From: Saussurea involucrata
Lineage: Eukaryota > Streptophyta > Magnoliopsida > Asterales > Asteraceae
Length of the DNA stretch: 64,000 nt
Reading direction: 5' to 3'
Assembly (NCBI GenBank): GCA_033807775.1
Contig: CM066313.1
Span: 62,232,484-62,296,483, forward strand
Shown here: piece by piece, positions 1 to 10,666 of the stretch
How the letters are laid out: each line of letters starts with the position of its first letter
How positions within the stretch are numbered: position 1 is the first letter of the stretch
Notes under the pieces: model-generated
Database searches by the model: none
Told to the model about the DNA's origin: nothing
What the model saw: only the letters and a program-made list of their open reading frames with translations
Made by a program: the position numbers and the translations under genes

Positions 1-500
1 TTCCTTTAACTCTCCACACCATGTTTACCTTCTTGAAAGATTTATTATCTGATTTGTCAATGATAGGGTTATAAAACAGATTAGAGGTATGGATTCGATC
101 TTTTGAAGAGCTATTTGATCTAATGCAAGTCTTTGAAGAAAAATTTCCGTGAATAGAACTTGAAGCAGTCTTAGAAAAGCAAGCAGAATTAACTGAATCA
201 CCGTAACGAGACTGATTAACAGTATCTCGACTAGCAAGATTGGTTGATTCAACATCAGAGTTTTTGCTTTCAAGTTCCTTGTCATTGTTAAACAGAACAT
301 TTTTCTTTTCAAGCATTATATCTAGCTTCTTTTGGAGATCAGATTTTAGCCTCTTCTCTATCATAATATCAGATGACAAAACAGATAATTGCTTATTAAA
401 CTTGGAAATCTCAGTTTGAAAGATCTTTCTTTCGTATGTGAAGTCATCTTTCAAACTTTTTGCTTTAAAACCTTCAACCTTCTTCTTTTCAGTCTCTGTG
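1..500 (-). pseudogene. Copia gag fragment, downstream part
   Basis: Read on the minus strand this continues the gag-like coding region found at 17261-17893. The two parts are separated only by the gypsy element at 506-17255 and its CTTAG target duplication. The translation is lysine-, serine- and glutamate-rich and looks like a coiled coil. It then becomes a basic, serine/asparagine-rich linker and ends near the window edge in a VWRVKG-like stretch, of the sort that precedes the protease of Asteraceae-type copia elements. No zinc knuckle or catalytic motif lies in the window. This is the decayed host element of the first nest; its pol region would lie to the left of position 1. The copia assignment rests on the PBS and LTR at 19.6 kb. 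Confidence 0.6.
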
Positions 501-505
501 CTTAG

Positions 506-1141
506 TGTAACAACCCAAATTTAGTAGGCTGGAAAGTTTAGTGTCCAGAATTAAAAGAATGGAAGTTTGGGCTTAGGGGCTATAGTGTAAATTGTGAAAC
601 ATATTTAAATGAGCCAAATCCCTAGGTGGTCTTGGTGATTCAGTATTATTGTGTTGTGGCGGCTGAGGAGAAGAGCAGAAAGAGGGTGAAATCGGTTTGG
701 CATCAGGATCGGGAGAAGTCTCTTTTGGTAAGTAAAACCTCAAATCATTGTTATCTTCTTGTGCATTAATAGCTAGAAAATAGTTAGTTCCTGGATGGGT
801 TTTCATGTTTAAGCTGGGATATTGTTTAACATCACTGTGGAGAGTTTTAGTTCACGAATGGGATTGTAATCTAATGAAACCAATGGACTAGAAATTTATG
901 TTGTTTAAGGAGTTGTAATAGAGCAAATTGGGTAAGAATGCTGTGTTAAATTCTCAATTTACTGGACTCCGTAGGAAGAAATCGAGTAATGAAGCGTATA
1001 AGGTTCGTCCCTGTTCGCTAGACCGGGAGTCGGGGCACCGGGAGTCGGGGTACCGGGAGTCGGGTACCGGGAGTCGGGGTACCGGGAGTCGGGGTACCGG
1101 GACTTCGGGGTACCGGGACTTCGGGGTACCGGGAGTTCGGG
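506..1141 (+). repeat. 5' LTR of G1, first part
   Basis: Matches 15505-16163 of the 3' LTR. It begins TGTAACAACCC and ends inside the GC-rich minisatellite, where G2 inserted. The rest of this LTR resumes at 9283. Short ORFs here are not conserved as proteins and I leave them out. Confidence 0.93.
1018..1141 (+). repeat. GC-rich minisatellite in G1 5' LTR
   Basis: Tandem 13-17-bp units of the type GGTACCGGGAGTCGG and GGTACCGGGACTTCGG. The same block in the 3' LTR (16019-16190) has a different order and number of the two unit types, so the array changed after insertion. G2 inserted inside it. Confidence 0.9.
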
Positions 1142-3560
1142 TGTAACGTCCCAAAAATTTCAAGGAATTTTAAAAAAAAATTTAAAACATATATTTCATT
1201 ATAAAAATCCTCCAATCTAATAATTTGCAAACCCAATTGAAATACTTCGTTTACCAAACCATCCAAAAAGTTATGCAGCGGAAAATGTTATAAACAAGTC
1301 TAAAGGTTTAAAAGTAAAAATAAAATAAAAACATCATCAGCACCCGCGCTTGTGTGTACCGTCAAGCCTGCCTGCCCCTCGCACCTGAGGTCACAACATA
1401 AGGGAAAAGGGTAAGCTAAAGCTTAGTGAATTCAAACACACACGTAGGTAGCAACCCATGTATATCGCCCCTACTCGCAAGTAGGTCACATCATTATCAC
1501 CTTGAATACAGCCACAATCAATTATCATATAAAAACAAACCTCGGTCCCACCGAGCAACTAGATAAATTAATTATAAGCTCAGTCCCACCGAGCCCCCGG
1601 TCCCACCGAGTAAAACAAGATATAACTAAGCTTAGTCCCACTAAGCCCTCGGTCCCACCGAGTAAACAATACAAATAAGCTTAGTCCCACCAAGCCCTCG
1701 GTCCCACCGAGTAAACAATACAAATAAGCTTAGTCCCACCAAGCCCTCGGTCCCACCGAGTAAACAATACAAATAAGCTTAGTCCCACCAAGCCCTCGGT
1801 CCCACCGAGTAAAACAAAATATAAATATACAAATCGCCAATCATTAACAGTTACCACATACCAATTATCTCATGCAACCACATAATTATACGTAACAACC
1901 AATAACACAAAAACAACATACATGAAATTCCTAACTACGCGGTGAAAGAACTCACCTCAAAAGCGCGTCTAGCTCGTAATCAAAATTCCAAGCTCCACAA
2001 TCCAAAAATCACTTCCCAATACCTAAACGAACGTTAACATGCATTAATACGAGACTCGGACCTAAAGACGCGACGCACGCTACAACCGTCACTAAAATGA
2101 CTTTTCCACCTAACTAAACGGGTCTGTTCGGGACCTGATTCGACCCTCCTAAACCCAGAAAATCCTCAAACATTTTATATGACTAGAAAGTGCTCTGAGT
2201 TACGGTTCCAAGGACATATCGCACGCGCTCTAACGATTTTTCTACAATTTATTATAGATTTTACAAGTCCGGTTAGCTGCACAGCGAAAAACCGCACTGT
2301 TCGATATAAAACAGCAATTCGACCCTATTTACAGTCCGAACTGGGTTTTGCACAAAACACAGAAAAGTTGCTAGACTCGAAAAGGGAACCTTTGGCACCA
2401 ATTTCACCCCAAACCGAGCTACGAGTAAAAGGTTATCGGCTACGCAAGAACAGGGCAGAATCCAGAATTCTTTACATGAAATGACGAACCTCTGAACTTG
2501 CGGCCACTTTTTCTCCTAGCTCGAGGCCGAACCAGTTTTCCGCTAAAACACAGAAAACGTGCCCGGTCCCGAGCTCGAAGCGTGGGCGCCAGTTTCGGCT
2601 CAATCGGAGTTATGACGGGAAAGTTATAGCCACCGCAAAACAGTGGCAGAACGATTAATCACATAAATTGACGATTTTTATAATACGACTACGCAGCTGA
2701 TTTTACGAGTTCGGGATTTCTAAGCAACGATGGGTTTAGGTCAGTAGGGTCCCGCCACACGAGCACCACCCACCACCCTCTCCGGCAGGGTGGTTGCCGG
2801 CGGCGGCATCAGGCGGCGGCCGGCGGTGATTACACACACACACAACTCACGCCATCCTCTCGCGTCACCGTCCTTCTCTCTCTCGATCGCTCTAAGCGTG
2901 CACACACACCCGCACTCGCAACCACTGCTGCCCACGCTCAGCCACCACAGTGGCGGCGTACGGCGGCGTGCGGCGGCTGTTGCTCGCCGGAAAAACGAAC
3001 ACAAAAAAAAACAAGATGGAGCGAGGGAATGACTTACCTTGCGATGTTGCTCCTCTCCCTCGACTTCTCCGGCGATTGATGGCGGTGGCAGCGACCTCCG
3101 GCTACTGGAACGGTTCTCCGGCAACTGGAAGAAACTTCCGGCGACCCACTCTCTCTCTCTTTGCTCGGTTCTCTCTAACTTGCGATCTCTCTCTCTCACT
3201 TTCTATCTCTCTCGGCAATGGAAACCAAAAGAAACCATCAAGAAAGAAAAAAAAACAAAGGGCTGTTTGTTTGCTGCATGAAACCGTCGAGAAGAAGAAG
3301 AGGGGGGGGGGGGGTCGGTCCCCCTTCCTTGGCCATTCACATGCACAAAATCCCATTGGCCACCTTTGGCCCCTAGACACAACCACTTTGACACTTTTGG
3401 TCCCTAAGTTTCCATAACATTGTAAAAAGGGAATGAGGTTTGCCACACATAACATTCGAGGTCCCCTTTGACAACTTCCGTTAACGAGACTCGCTTTAAA
3501 AAAAAAAAAAAATAAATACATTAAGAATTTTAAAAACCAAATCGGGACACGGGCTTTACA
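1142..3560 (-). repeat. 3' LTR of G2 (left)
   Basis: A 2.4-kb LTR nearly identical to 6915-9282. On the plus strand it starts TGTAACGTCCC and ends GGGCTTTACA. It holds the TCCCA-loop hairpin array (1551-1815), a CT/GA-rich and GGC-rich block at about 2770-3200, a 13-base G run near 3303 and an A run near 3497. ORFs of 80-155 codons here are repeated exactly in the other LTR and come from low-complexity sequence; none looks like a protein family. Confidence 0.93.
1551..1815 (-). repeat. Tandem 49-bp repeats with TCCCA-loop hairpins
   Basis: About 11 copies of a short inverted repeat with constant loop TCCCA alternate between CTCGG-TCCCA-CCGAG and CTTAG-TCCCA-CYAAG. The last part forms 49-bp tandem units (about four here, three at 7402-7541 in the other LTR). 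The one-unit difference explains most of the LTR length difference. Confidence 0.88.
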
Positions 3561-3577
3561 ACTCTCCCCCGCTTGAA

Positions 3578-4278
3578 TTAGACTTCGTCCCCGAAGTCTA
3601 CACCCGCAAACAGCTCTGGATAATTCTCTCGCATCTCCGCTTCAGGTTCCCAAGTCCACTCGGAACCCTTTCGGTGTCTCCATTGAACCTCCACCAAACC
3701 AACAACCTTGTTCTGCGAGGTTCTCGTCCTCCTGTCAAGAATAGCAACTGGCTTTTCCACGTAATTAAGCCACTCGTCGATCTGAATATCTTCGAGCGGT
3801 ACTACTGCAGACTCATCCATCACACACTTCCGCAATTGCGAAACGTGGAAGGTGTTGTGAATCAGGTTCAGTTCCTCCGGTAGCTCCAACCGGTAAGCCA
3901 CTTCCCCCACGCGGGCGATGATCCGGTAAGGCCCAAAATAACGAGGTCTTAGCTTCCCCCGCTTACAAAGCCGGATCACCCCTTTCCAGGGTGAAACCTT
4001 CAACAATACATCATCACCTACCTGAACTCCAAGTCGGATCGCCTTTTGTCAGCGTAGCTCTTCTGCCGACTCTGTGCAGTAACCAAACGGTCCCGCACCA
4101 TTTGAATTGTCTCGGTCGTCTTCAACACGATGTCAGTACTCCCTAACACCCGATGCCCAAACTCGCCCCAACAAACGGGCGTCCTGCATTTCCTACCGTA
4201 CAAAAACTCGTATGGCGGCATGCCAATACTAGAGTGGTAGTTGTTGTTGTAGGAAAATTCCGCCAAAGAACTCCACAC
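3578..4278 (-). pseudogene. G2 integrase C-terminus and chromodomain
   Basis: Two overlapping minus-strand ORFs (4018-4278 and 3578-4006) in different frames. The first carries the end of integrase (FLYGRKCRTPVCW), the second the region after integrase (KVSPWKGVIRL, RYFGPYRI, NTFHVSQLRKC) and a chromodomain with EVQWRHR and WTWEPEAEM. The same segments occur in G1 at about 14840-15463. A frameshift lies near 4010-4020. The integrase HHCC finger and DDE core are absent. The chromodomain is the histone-reading part used in target choice by chromoviruses; here it is a relic. Confidence 0.85.
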
Positions 4279-4438
4279 AAATCTTTGTACATCTTTGTAG
4301 CTCCCGGGTGAATCGAGAACTTGGACTTATGAACTCCTCTTCGAGAAGTTCCTGCAACTGATCGAAAAGATCGTCAATCCTTGGCAAAGGATAACGATCT
4401 TTTATCGTAAGCTTATTCAGCCTCCTTCGCTTCCCCAA
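4229..4438 (-). pseudogene. G2 scrambled RT fragment
   Basis: The translation has LNKLTIKDRYPLPRIDDLFD, a motif from the middle of the RT N-terminal part, and directly after it ELLEEEFISPSS, which in G1 and relatives lies before that motif. The order is therefore inverted and everything between is lost. The joint falls at a shared QLQ, the residues that both parts have in common. The YxDD active site is missing. This looks like template switching during reverse transcription. Confidence 0.75.
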
Positions 4439-4897
4439 CTCGCGTGTCCATCACATAAGCCAAGTATCCCTGCCCACTATGCTGGAGGTACCTCTGAGCT
4501 CTCGCAGCTAAACCTATGGCCGTAGTCTGCCTAGACGAATTTCCCTGAACTAACAGTTCTCCCCCGCTTGGGGTTCGAACTCGCACTTGTTTGTGACGAC
4601 AAACAATCTCCGCGTCAAACTTATCCATCCAGTCCATGCCCACAATCACACAAAGTTCCCGCATAGCAATCGGGACCAGGTCTATGGGAAACCGCACTCC
4701 TGAGATCTCTAGGGTACACCCGCGAAACACGTCCGTGACCGTCAAGGTCCTAACATCAGCCACCTCGACAACAAGAGGATGACTCAATCGTCCTACAACT
4801 CGACCCAAACCCTCGCTAAAAGTGCGAGACACAAAAGAGGGAGTAGCCCCGCTATTAAACATCACATCCGCAGGCACCGAGTTAACTAGGAACGTTC
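4413..4897 (-). pseudogene. G2 aspartic protease
   Basis: Retropepsin-like domain: TFLVNSVPADVMF, then NSGATPSFVS at the active site, and later VIVGMDWMDKFDAEIVC. The expected catalytic triplet is Asp-Ser/Thr-Gly; here the Asp is Asn, a single G-to-A change, so the copy should be inactive. It joins gag either by splicing of the 77-nt intron-like segment 4898-4974 or by frameshifting in the short ORF overlap. The frame breaks near 4413, where the RT fragment begins. Confidence 0.85.
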
Positions 4898-4974
4898 CTA
4901 ACGTATAACTGAACCACAAATAAATACATGACATGGAACGGAAAGACAAGAAGAAAGAAGCAAAAGGGATATAC
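4898..4974 (-). other. Putative 77-nt GT-AG intron between gag and protease of G2
   Basis: On the minus strand the segment reads ACAG/GTATAT at its start, has a T-rich interior and ends CGTTAG/GAACG. Removing it joins gag to protease in frame and gives VVTGTFLVNS at the joint. The homologous place in G1 reads VAGTFLVNS with no insertion. See findings for the frameshift alternative. Confidence 0.65.
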
Positions 4975-6115
4975 CTGTAACCACTTTAGGCGTCGCTTGC
5001 GCCTCATCCACCGTCAACTGATGAACTCTCCCTCGAGCCGCTCCTGCCCCCGGCTGATCAGTATGACCATCAGTGATGCGTAATGGGGCATTCCCAGGCG
5101 CCCTCTGTGCTCCACCCCCAATAGCTACCCCTGCTCTAGGACAGTTGGCCCTTACATGGCCCGTCTGATTACAGTTGAAGCAAACCACTAACGGAACCTT
5201 ACAATCCCGGCTGAGGTGACCGGGTTGGCCACACTTAAAACACCCCTCAACTCTCCTCACTCCGGTATCTCGGGGCTTAAACCCGCCATTACCAGAACCC
5301 GCGCGCGTATCTGTGAACCTCGAACGCTTCGGTGCTGCCGAGATGGGCGTCACTGGCTGTGCCGCCTTCCGCTTCTTAGCTTGGGTCTCCAGCTCAAGCT
5401 CCCTCCTTCGAGCGGCGTCCATCATGGCGGATAACGAAGCGTACTGTGCCGTGCTAACAAATTCTCGGATCTCCGTGCGTAGCATATCTTTATACCTTGA
5501 CATCTTCATCTCTTCCGAGGCGGCATACTGAGGACAGAATAATGCCATCTCGGTAAATTTCCTGTTCATCTCTTTTACCGTCTCTGTTGTCTGGGTGAGC
5601 TCTAGGAATTCTTTAGCGATTCGCTCCATCTCTACTGGCGGTACATACTCCGCACGGAAACGAGTGACAAACTCGTCCCAAGTCAAAGTAGTGCGCTCGG
5701 CAGGCGTCAATGCCGAGGCGCACCAATCCTTCGCGCCGTCACGAAGTAGATTTACTGCAAAACGGACCTTTAGGTTGTCCGGGCAACCACTGGTCAAAAA
5801 TGCGAACTCCATGTCAGATACCCATCGCATACTGGTAATCGGGTCCAGGTCTCCCTTAAACTCTGGCGGGGAACAGGCGGAGAGATCCCGGTATTGGAAC
5901 TCTCGGTTACGGGGATGACCCTCCGCAGGCAGTGGAATAGCTGCAATACGCTCCTCCAGTAGGATCACCACCTCCTCTCGAATAGCAGTGATGATTTCGG
6001 GGATCGCCTCCCCGATCGCGTGGGAAACCTCAGTAGCAATCAGTTCCCTAATACGCTCCTCAGTAACCCCCGTCCCGGCTTGCGCCGCCGCGTTGTTCCT
6101 TCTTGTATTGACCAT
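4975..6115 (-). CDS. G2 gag protein
   Basis: A complete gag reading frame starting at ATG 6115 (MVNTRRNNAAAQ). The N-terminal part is helix-rich and alanine/glutamate-rich. The middle carries the Ty3 gag core (PPEFKGDLDPITSMRWVSDM, then VNLLRDGAKDWC). Two CCHC zinc knuckles follow, CFKCGQPGHLSRDC and CFNCNQTGHVRANC, about residues 293-327. It would form the capsid and bind element RNA. There is no stop before the intron-like segment; without splicing the ORF runs on to 4898. Because G2 lacks most of pol, this is its only intact product, as in non-autonomous elements that supply gag but borrow enzymes. Confidence 0.9.
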
Positions 6116-6899
6116 TCTAGAAAGAGAAAATTCAGAGATCTATAAGCATATATAACTCACCCTACCACGCTCATACTCCACTCCTTGGCTCCCTCGTGAC
6201 TCTCCCCGACTCAAGCATGGATCCTGTGCTTCAGATAGTAGGAGCTCTACTACTACCCTTCACACCTATCCTTACTCGTTTCGAGTCCTGTCCCGAGACA
6301 TTCAAGTAGTCGGTTACCACAAATAAACACATATAGCCAATCCAGCCCGTACAAACACCTTTTCTACTCCCTAGAAAGGTCATATCACCCACTATCCCTT
6401 GCTAACGCGGAAACCCCACTAACCCTGATGAGTCGCCTCGTGAATGCACGGTCGTATACAGTGTAAAACCAGATAGACGTTCGAATAAGAGATTCTATCC
6501 TAGAACGGTTGGACTCAAACAAGAGCTGCGCAATAGAACTAAATCTAATATTCTAAGGCTATTCAGTTTCTACGGCATACAACCTAGAGTGCATTCGCTT
6601 AACAACCTATCAAAGCTAGCAGGAGTTCCTATAAGCGATAAACCAGCATACGGTACCATACAGTTCACATAAGCAGTCTAACATGCATACACTATACCTG
6701 AAAAGCAATAGACACACTAAGTTCCTTACCTTCCCAGCTGGCGTCGGCTGACTGTACACACTGCGCCCACGATCACCGTTCCCAAACGGGTTTTCTCTTT
6801 TTATTTAATTTTTAAAAAGATCAAATAAAAGAATTTAAAATCTCTTAGCCGCAACTTGAGACCAAACACACCGAGATGTGTTTGATTCACTCAAGCCGT
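6116..6899 (-). other. G2 5' leader
   Basis: Untranslated leader between PBS and gag on the minus strand. I see no conserved ORF or RNA gene in it. Confidence 0.7.
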
Positions 6900-6914
6900 G
6901 CTCTGATACCAAGT
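6900..6914 (-). other. G2 primer-binding site
   Basis: The minus strand reads TGGTATCAGAGC just inside the 5' LTR, complementary to the 3' end of initiator methionine tRNA. Confidence 0.92.
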
Positions 6915-9282
6915 TGTAACGTCCCAAAAATTTCAAGGAATTTTAAAAAAAATTTTAAAACATATATTTCATTATAAAAATCCTCCAATCTAATAATTTG
7001 CAAACCCAATTGAAATACTTCGTTTACCAAACCATCCAAAAAGTTATGCAGCGGAAAATGTTATAAACAAGTCTAAAGGTTTAAAAGTAAAAATAAAATA
7101 AAAACATCATCAGCACCCGCGCTTGTGTGTACCGTCAAGCCTGCCTGCCCCTCGCACCTGAGGTCACAACATAAGGGAAAAGGGTAAGCTAAAGCTTAGT
7201 GAATTCAAACACACACGTAGGTAGCAACCCATGTATATCGCCCCTACTCGCAAGTAGGTCACATCATTATCACCTTGAATACAGCCACAATCAATTATCA
7301 TATAAAAACAAACCTCGGTCCCACCGAGCAACTAGATAAATTAATTATAAGCTCAGTCCCACCGAGCCCCCGGTCCCACCGAGTAAAACAAGATATAACT
7401 AAGCTTAGTCCCACTAAGCCCTCGGTCCCACCGAGTAAACAATACAAATAAGCTTAGTCCCACCAAGCCCTCGGTCCCACCGAGTAAACAATACAAATAA
7501 GCTTAGTCCCACCAAGCCCTCGGTCCCACCGAGTAAAACAAAATATAAATATACAAATCGCCAATCATTAACAGTTACCACATACCAATTATCTCATGCA
7601 ACCACATAATTATACGTAACAACCAATAACACAAAAACAACATACATGAAATTCCTAACTACGCGGTGAAAGAACTCACCTCAAAAGCGCGTCTAGCTCG
7701 TAATCAAAATTCCAAGCTCCACAATCCAAAAATCACTTCCCAATACCTAAACGAACGTTAACATGCATTAATACGAGACTCGGACCTAAAGACGCGACGC
7801 ACGCTACAACCGTCACTAAAATGACTTTTCCACCTAACTAAACGGGTCTGTTCGGGACCTGATTCGACCCTCCTAAACCCAGAAAATCCTCAAACATTTT
7901 ATATGACTAGAAAGTGCTCTGAGTTACGGTTCCAAGGACATATCGCACGCGCTCTAACGATTTTTCTACAATTTATTATAGATTTTACAAGTCCGGTTAG
8001 CTGCACAGCGAAAAACCGCACTGTTCGATATAAAACAGCAATTCGACCCTATTTACAGTCCGAACTGGGTTTTGCACAAAACACAGAAAAGTTGCTAGAC
8101 TCGAAAAGGGAACTTTTGGCACCAATTTCACCCCAAACCGAGCTACGAGTAAAAGGTTATCGGCTACGCAAGAACAGGGCAGAATCCAGAATTCTTTACA
8201 TGAAATGACGAACCGCTGAACTTGCGGCCACTTTTTCTCCTAGCTCGAGGCCGAACCAGTTTTCCGCTAAAACACAGAAAACGTGCCCGGTCCCGAGCTC
8301 GAAGCGTGGGCGCCAGTTTCGGCTCAATCGGAGTTATGACGGGAAAGTTATAGCCACCGCAAAACAGTGGCAGAACGATTAATCACATAAATTGACGATT
8401 TTTATAATACGACTACGCAGCTGATTTTACGAGTTCGGGATTTCTAAGCAACGATGGGTTTAGGTCAGTAGGGTCCCGCCACACGAGCACCACCCACCAC
8501 CCTCTCCGGCAGGGTGGTTGCCGGCGGCGGCATCAGGCGGCGGCCGGCGGTGATTACACACACACACAACTCACGCCATCCTCTCGCGTCACCGTCCTTC
8601 TCTCTCTCGATCGCTCTAAGCGTGCACACACACCCGCACTCGCAACCACTGCTGCCCACGCTCAGCCACCACAGTGGCGGCGTACGGCGGCGTGCGGCGG
8701 CTGTTGCTCGCCGGAAAAACGAACACAAAAAAAAACAAGATGGAGCGAGGGAATGACTTACCTTGCGATGTTGCTCCTCTCCCTCGACTTCTCCGGCGAT
8801 TGATGGCGGTGGCAGCGACCTCCGGCTACTGGAACGGTTCTCCGGCAACTGGAAGAAACTTCCGGCGACCCACTCTCTCTCTCTTTGCTCGGTTCTCTCT
8901 AACTTGCGATCTCTCTCTCTCACTTTCTATCTCTCTCGGCAATGGAAACCAAAAGAAACCATCAAGAAAGAAAAAAAAACAAAGGGCTGTTTGTTTGCTG
9001 CATGAAACCGTCGAGAAGAAGAAGAGGGGGGGGGGGGTCGGTCCCCCTTCCTTGGCCATTCACATGCACAAAATCCCATTGGCCACCTTTGGCCCCTAGA
9101 CACAACCACTTTGACACTTTTGGTCCCTAAGTTTCCATAACATTGTAAAAAGGGAATGAGGTTTGCCACACATAACATTCGAGGTCCCCTTTGACAACTT
9201 CCGTTAACGAGACTCGCTTTAAAAAAAAAAAAAATAAATACATTAAGAATTTTAAAAACCAAATCGGGACACGGGCTTTACA
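6915..9282 (-). repeat. 5' LTR of G2 (right)
   Basis: A 2368-bp partner of 1142-3560. It has three rather than four 49-bp units (7402-7541) and only a few substitutions (for example at 2388/8111 and 2492/8216), plus changes in A and G runs. Its last bases GGGCTTTACA abut the TCGGG duplication. Confidence 0.93.
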
Positions 9283-10373
9283 TCGGGGCACCGGGAGTCG
9301 AAACATGCTGGGATCGTCGGTTTGGGCTTCGTCAGTCAGGCCCGTAGTATCTAACTATTGGGCCGATGTGTTTAGAGTTTAGCTTAAGTCTCGTGGGCTT
9401 AGTAAAGGATAAAAGAAATCCAATATGTAATAGATGGACCTGAATGAGCTATTGGAGACCGAATTAAGAGGAGGACTTAGGATCAGAATTAGAGACGTGC
9501 CTAATTGATCTATAATTATGCTTTAGGTGAACGGACGAAACGAGACCCAAGGTTAGAAAGGAAATTGCTATCAGGTGAGTTCCCTAAACCCCTTTTTATG
9601 ATGCAAAGTGTTAAATGTTTTTCTTTAACTGATTGTGGTTTACCGAGCATGAAAAGTTATGAATTGACTTGCATGATTTCCATGAATACACGGATTTTGA
9701 ATGAAAGAGATGTTTAGCATGACAAGGTAAAAGGCATGATTTATGAGCAACTTATTTTACATGTTTGCATGAACGTAAGTGTACACTATGTGGAGTCGGT
9801 CTAAACTGTGGGATCAGAGAGAGGTTCTAGGGGTCTTAGGACTCTTGGTTATGTTTGATAGACCGGTGGGTTGGAATCCGTTTCCTTCCTATTCGGTAGA
9901 GGGGAGTCCGTGGGGATTCCAAAGCGGCGAGAAGGGAGTCTGCTGGGGCCCTGATCGCAATATGTTGATGTGATCAACTACACAGTGCAGTACCATGTTT
10001 GATGATATTTATGGTCGTTGCTAAATGTTTTCCAAATATTTTATATGCTATTTTCAGAGGGAATTCACTAGACCTTCTGGTCTAACCCTCGCTTTCAAAA
10101 CTAAACCATTTTCAGGTAAGCGTGTAGCGAGTTCTTCTAGGTAGAACTAGAGACGGCATGGAGGTGATGGAGCTCGTGAGGCTTCCAGTTTTGGATCTTG
10201 ATATGTTTAGTTAGTGCTCGGCTGTGGCTTAGAGAGACTTCTGCTGTTTATGTTTAATGTTAACGTTAAAGTTTTGTTAAGTTTGTTTTAGCGTTGATGT
10301 AAGTACGAGTACATTTATGTCGTTTGAATGGTTAATCTCATGTTTTGACTTACATGGAAAGTGGGACGTTACA
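9283..10373 (+). repeat. 5' LTR of G1, second part
   Basis: Resumes exactly where G2 interrupted the LTR and matches 16160-17255. It contains the hairpin TAGACC-TTCT-GGTCTA (about 10069-10084) just after GAATTCAC, and ends GTGGGACGTTACA. Confidence 0.93.
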
Positions 10374-10389
10374 AATGGTATTAGAGCCT
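10374..10389 (+). other. G1 primer-binding site
   Basis: TGGTATTAGAGCC lies two bases after the LTR end. It differs by one C-to-T change from the tRNA-iMet complement TGGTATCAGAGC. Confidence 0.88.
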
Positions 10390-10666
10390 TAGTTTAAGAG
10401 ATTTAGGTGACCAATAGGACCTAAACTTAAACTGTAAGATGAGAAACACAGCCGAGACATAGGATTGCCTCTAGGAACAATCACTACAGATGCGTTAGGA
10501 AATAAGGTGCCAAGGACAAACATGTAAGGTAAGTTTGGGACTACACCTGGCCAGTGTAATTATGAACTTACAGGTACATGTGCGTGCTTAAACTTACCTT
10601 ATATAGCAAGATTATTGTGTCATGTCTAGCAAAAGTTAATTATTGTCTTCTTTCAGCGTTAGTGAA

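Larger units (their letters stand above)
1142..9282 (-). mobile_element. Ty3/gypsy chromovirus, internally deleted, minus strand (element G2)
   Basis: Bounded by TGTAACGTCCC and GGGCTTTACA, with a 5-bp target duplication TCGGG at 1137-1141 and 9283-9287. It lies inside the 5' LTR of G1. LTRs are 1142-3560 (3' LTR on the minus strand) and 6915-9282 (5' LTR). The PBS complement GCTCTGATACCA lies just inside the right LTR (about 6900-6911) and a G-rich PPT (as CTCCCCCGC at 3563-3571) next to the left LTR. The 3.35-kb interior encodes gag and protease but only scraps of RT, then the C-terminal end of integrase with a chromodomain. The LTRs differ at only a few bases plus one 49-bp repeat unit, so insertion is recent. 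With no RT or integrase core it must depend on another element to move. Confidence 0.95.

Noticed and set aside
1551..1815. CRISPR-like spaced repeats
   Set aside because: The repeats are direct tandem 49-bp units in a plant LTR with repeated rather than unique spacers.
2741..3417. Several ORFs of 80-155 codons, repeated at 8465-9262
   Set aside because: They lie in the two LTRs of G2, in several frames of CT-, GGC- and poly-G-rich sequence, and show no protein-like features.
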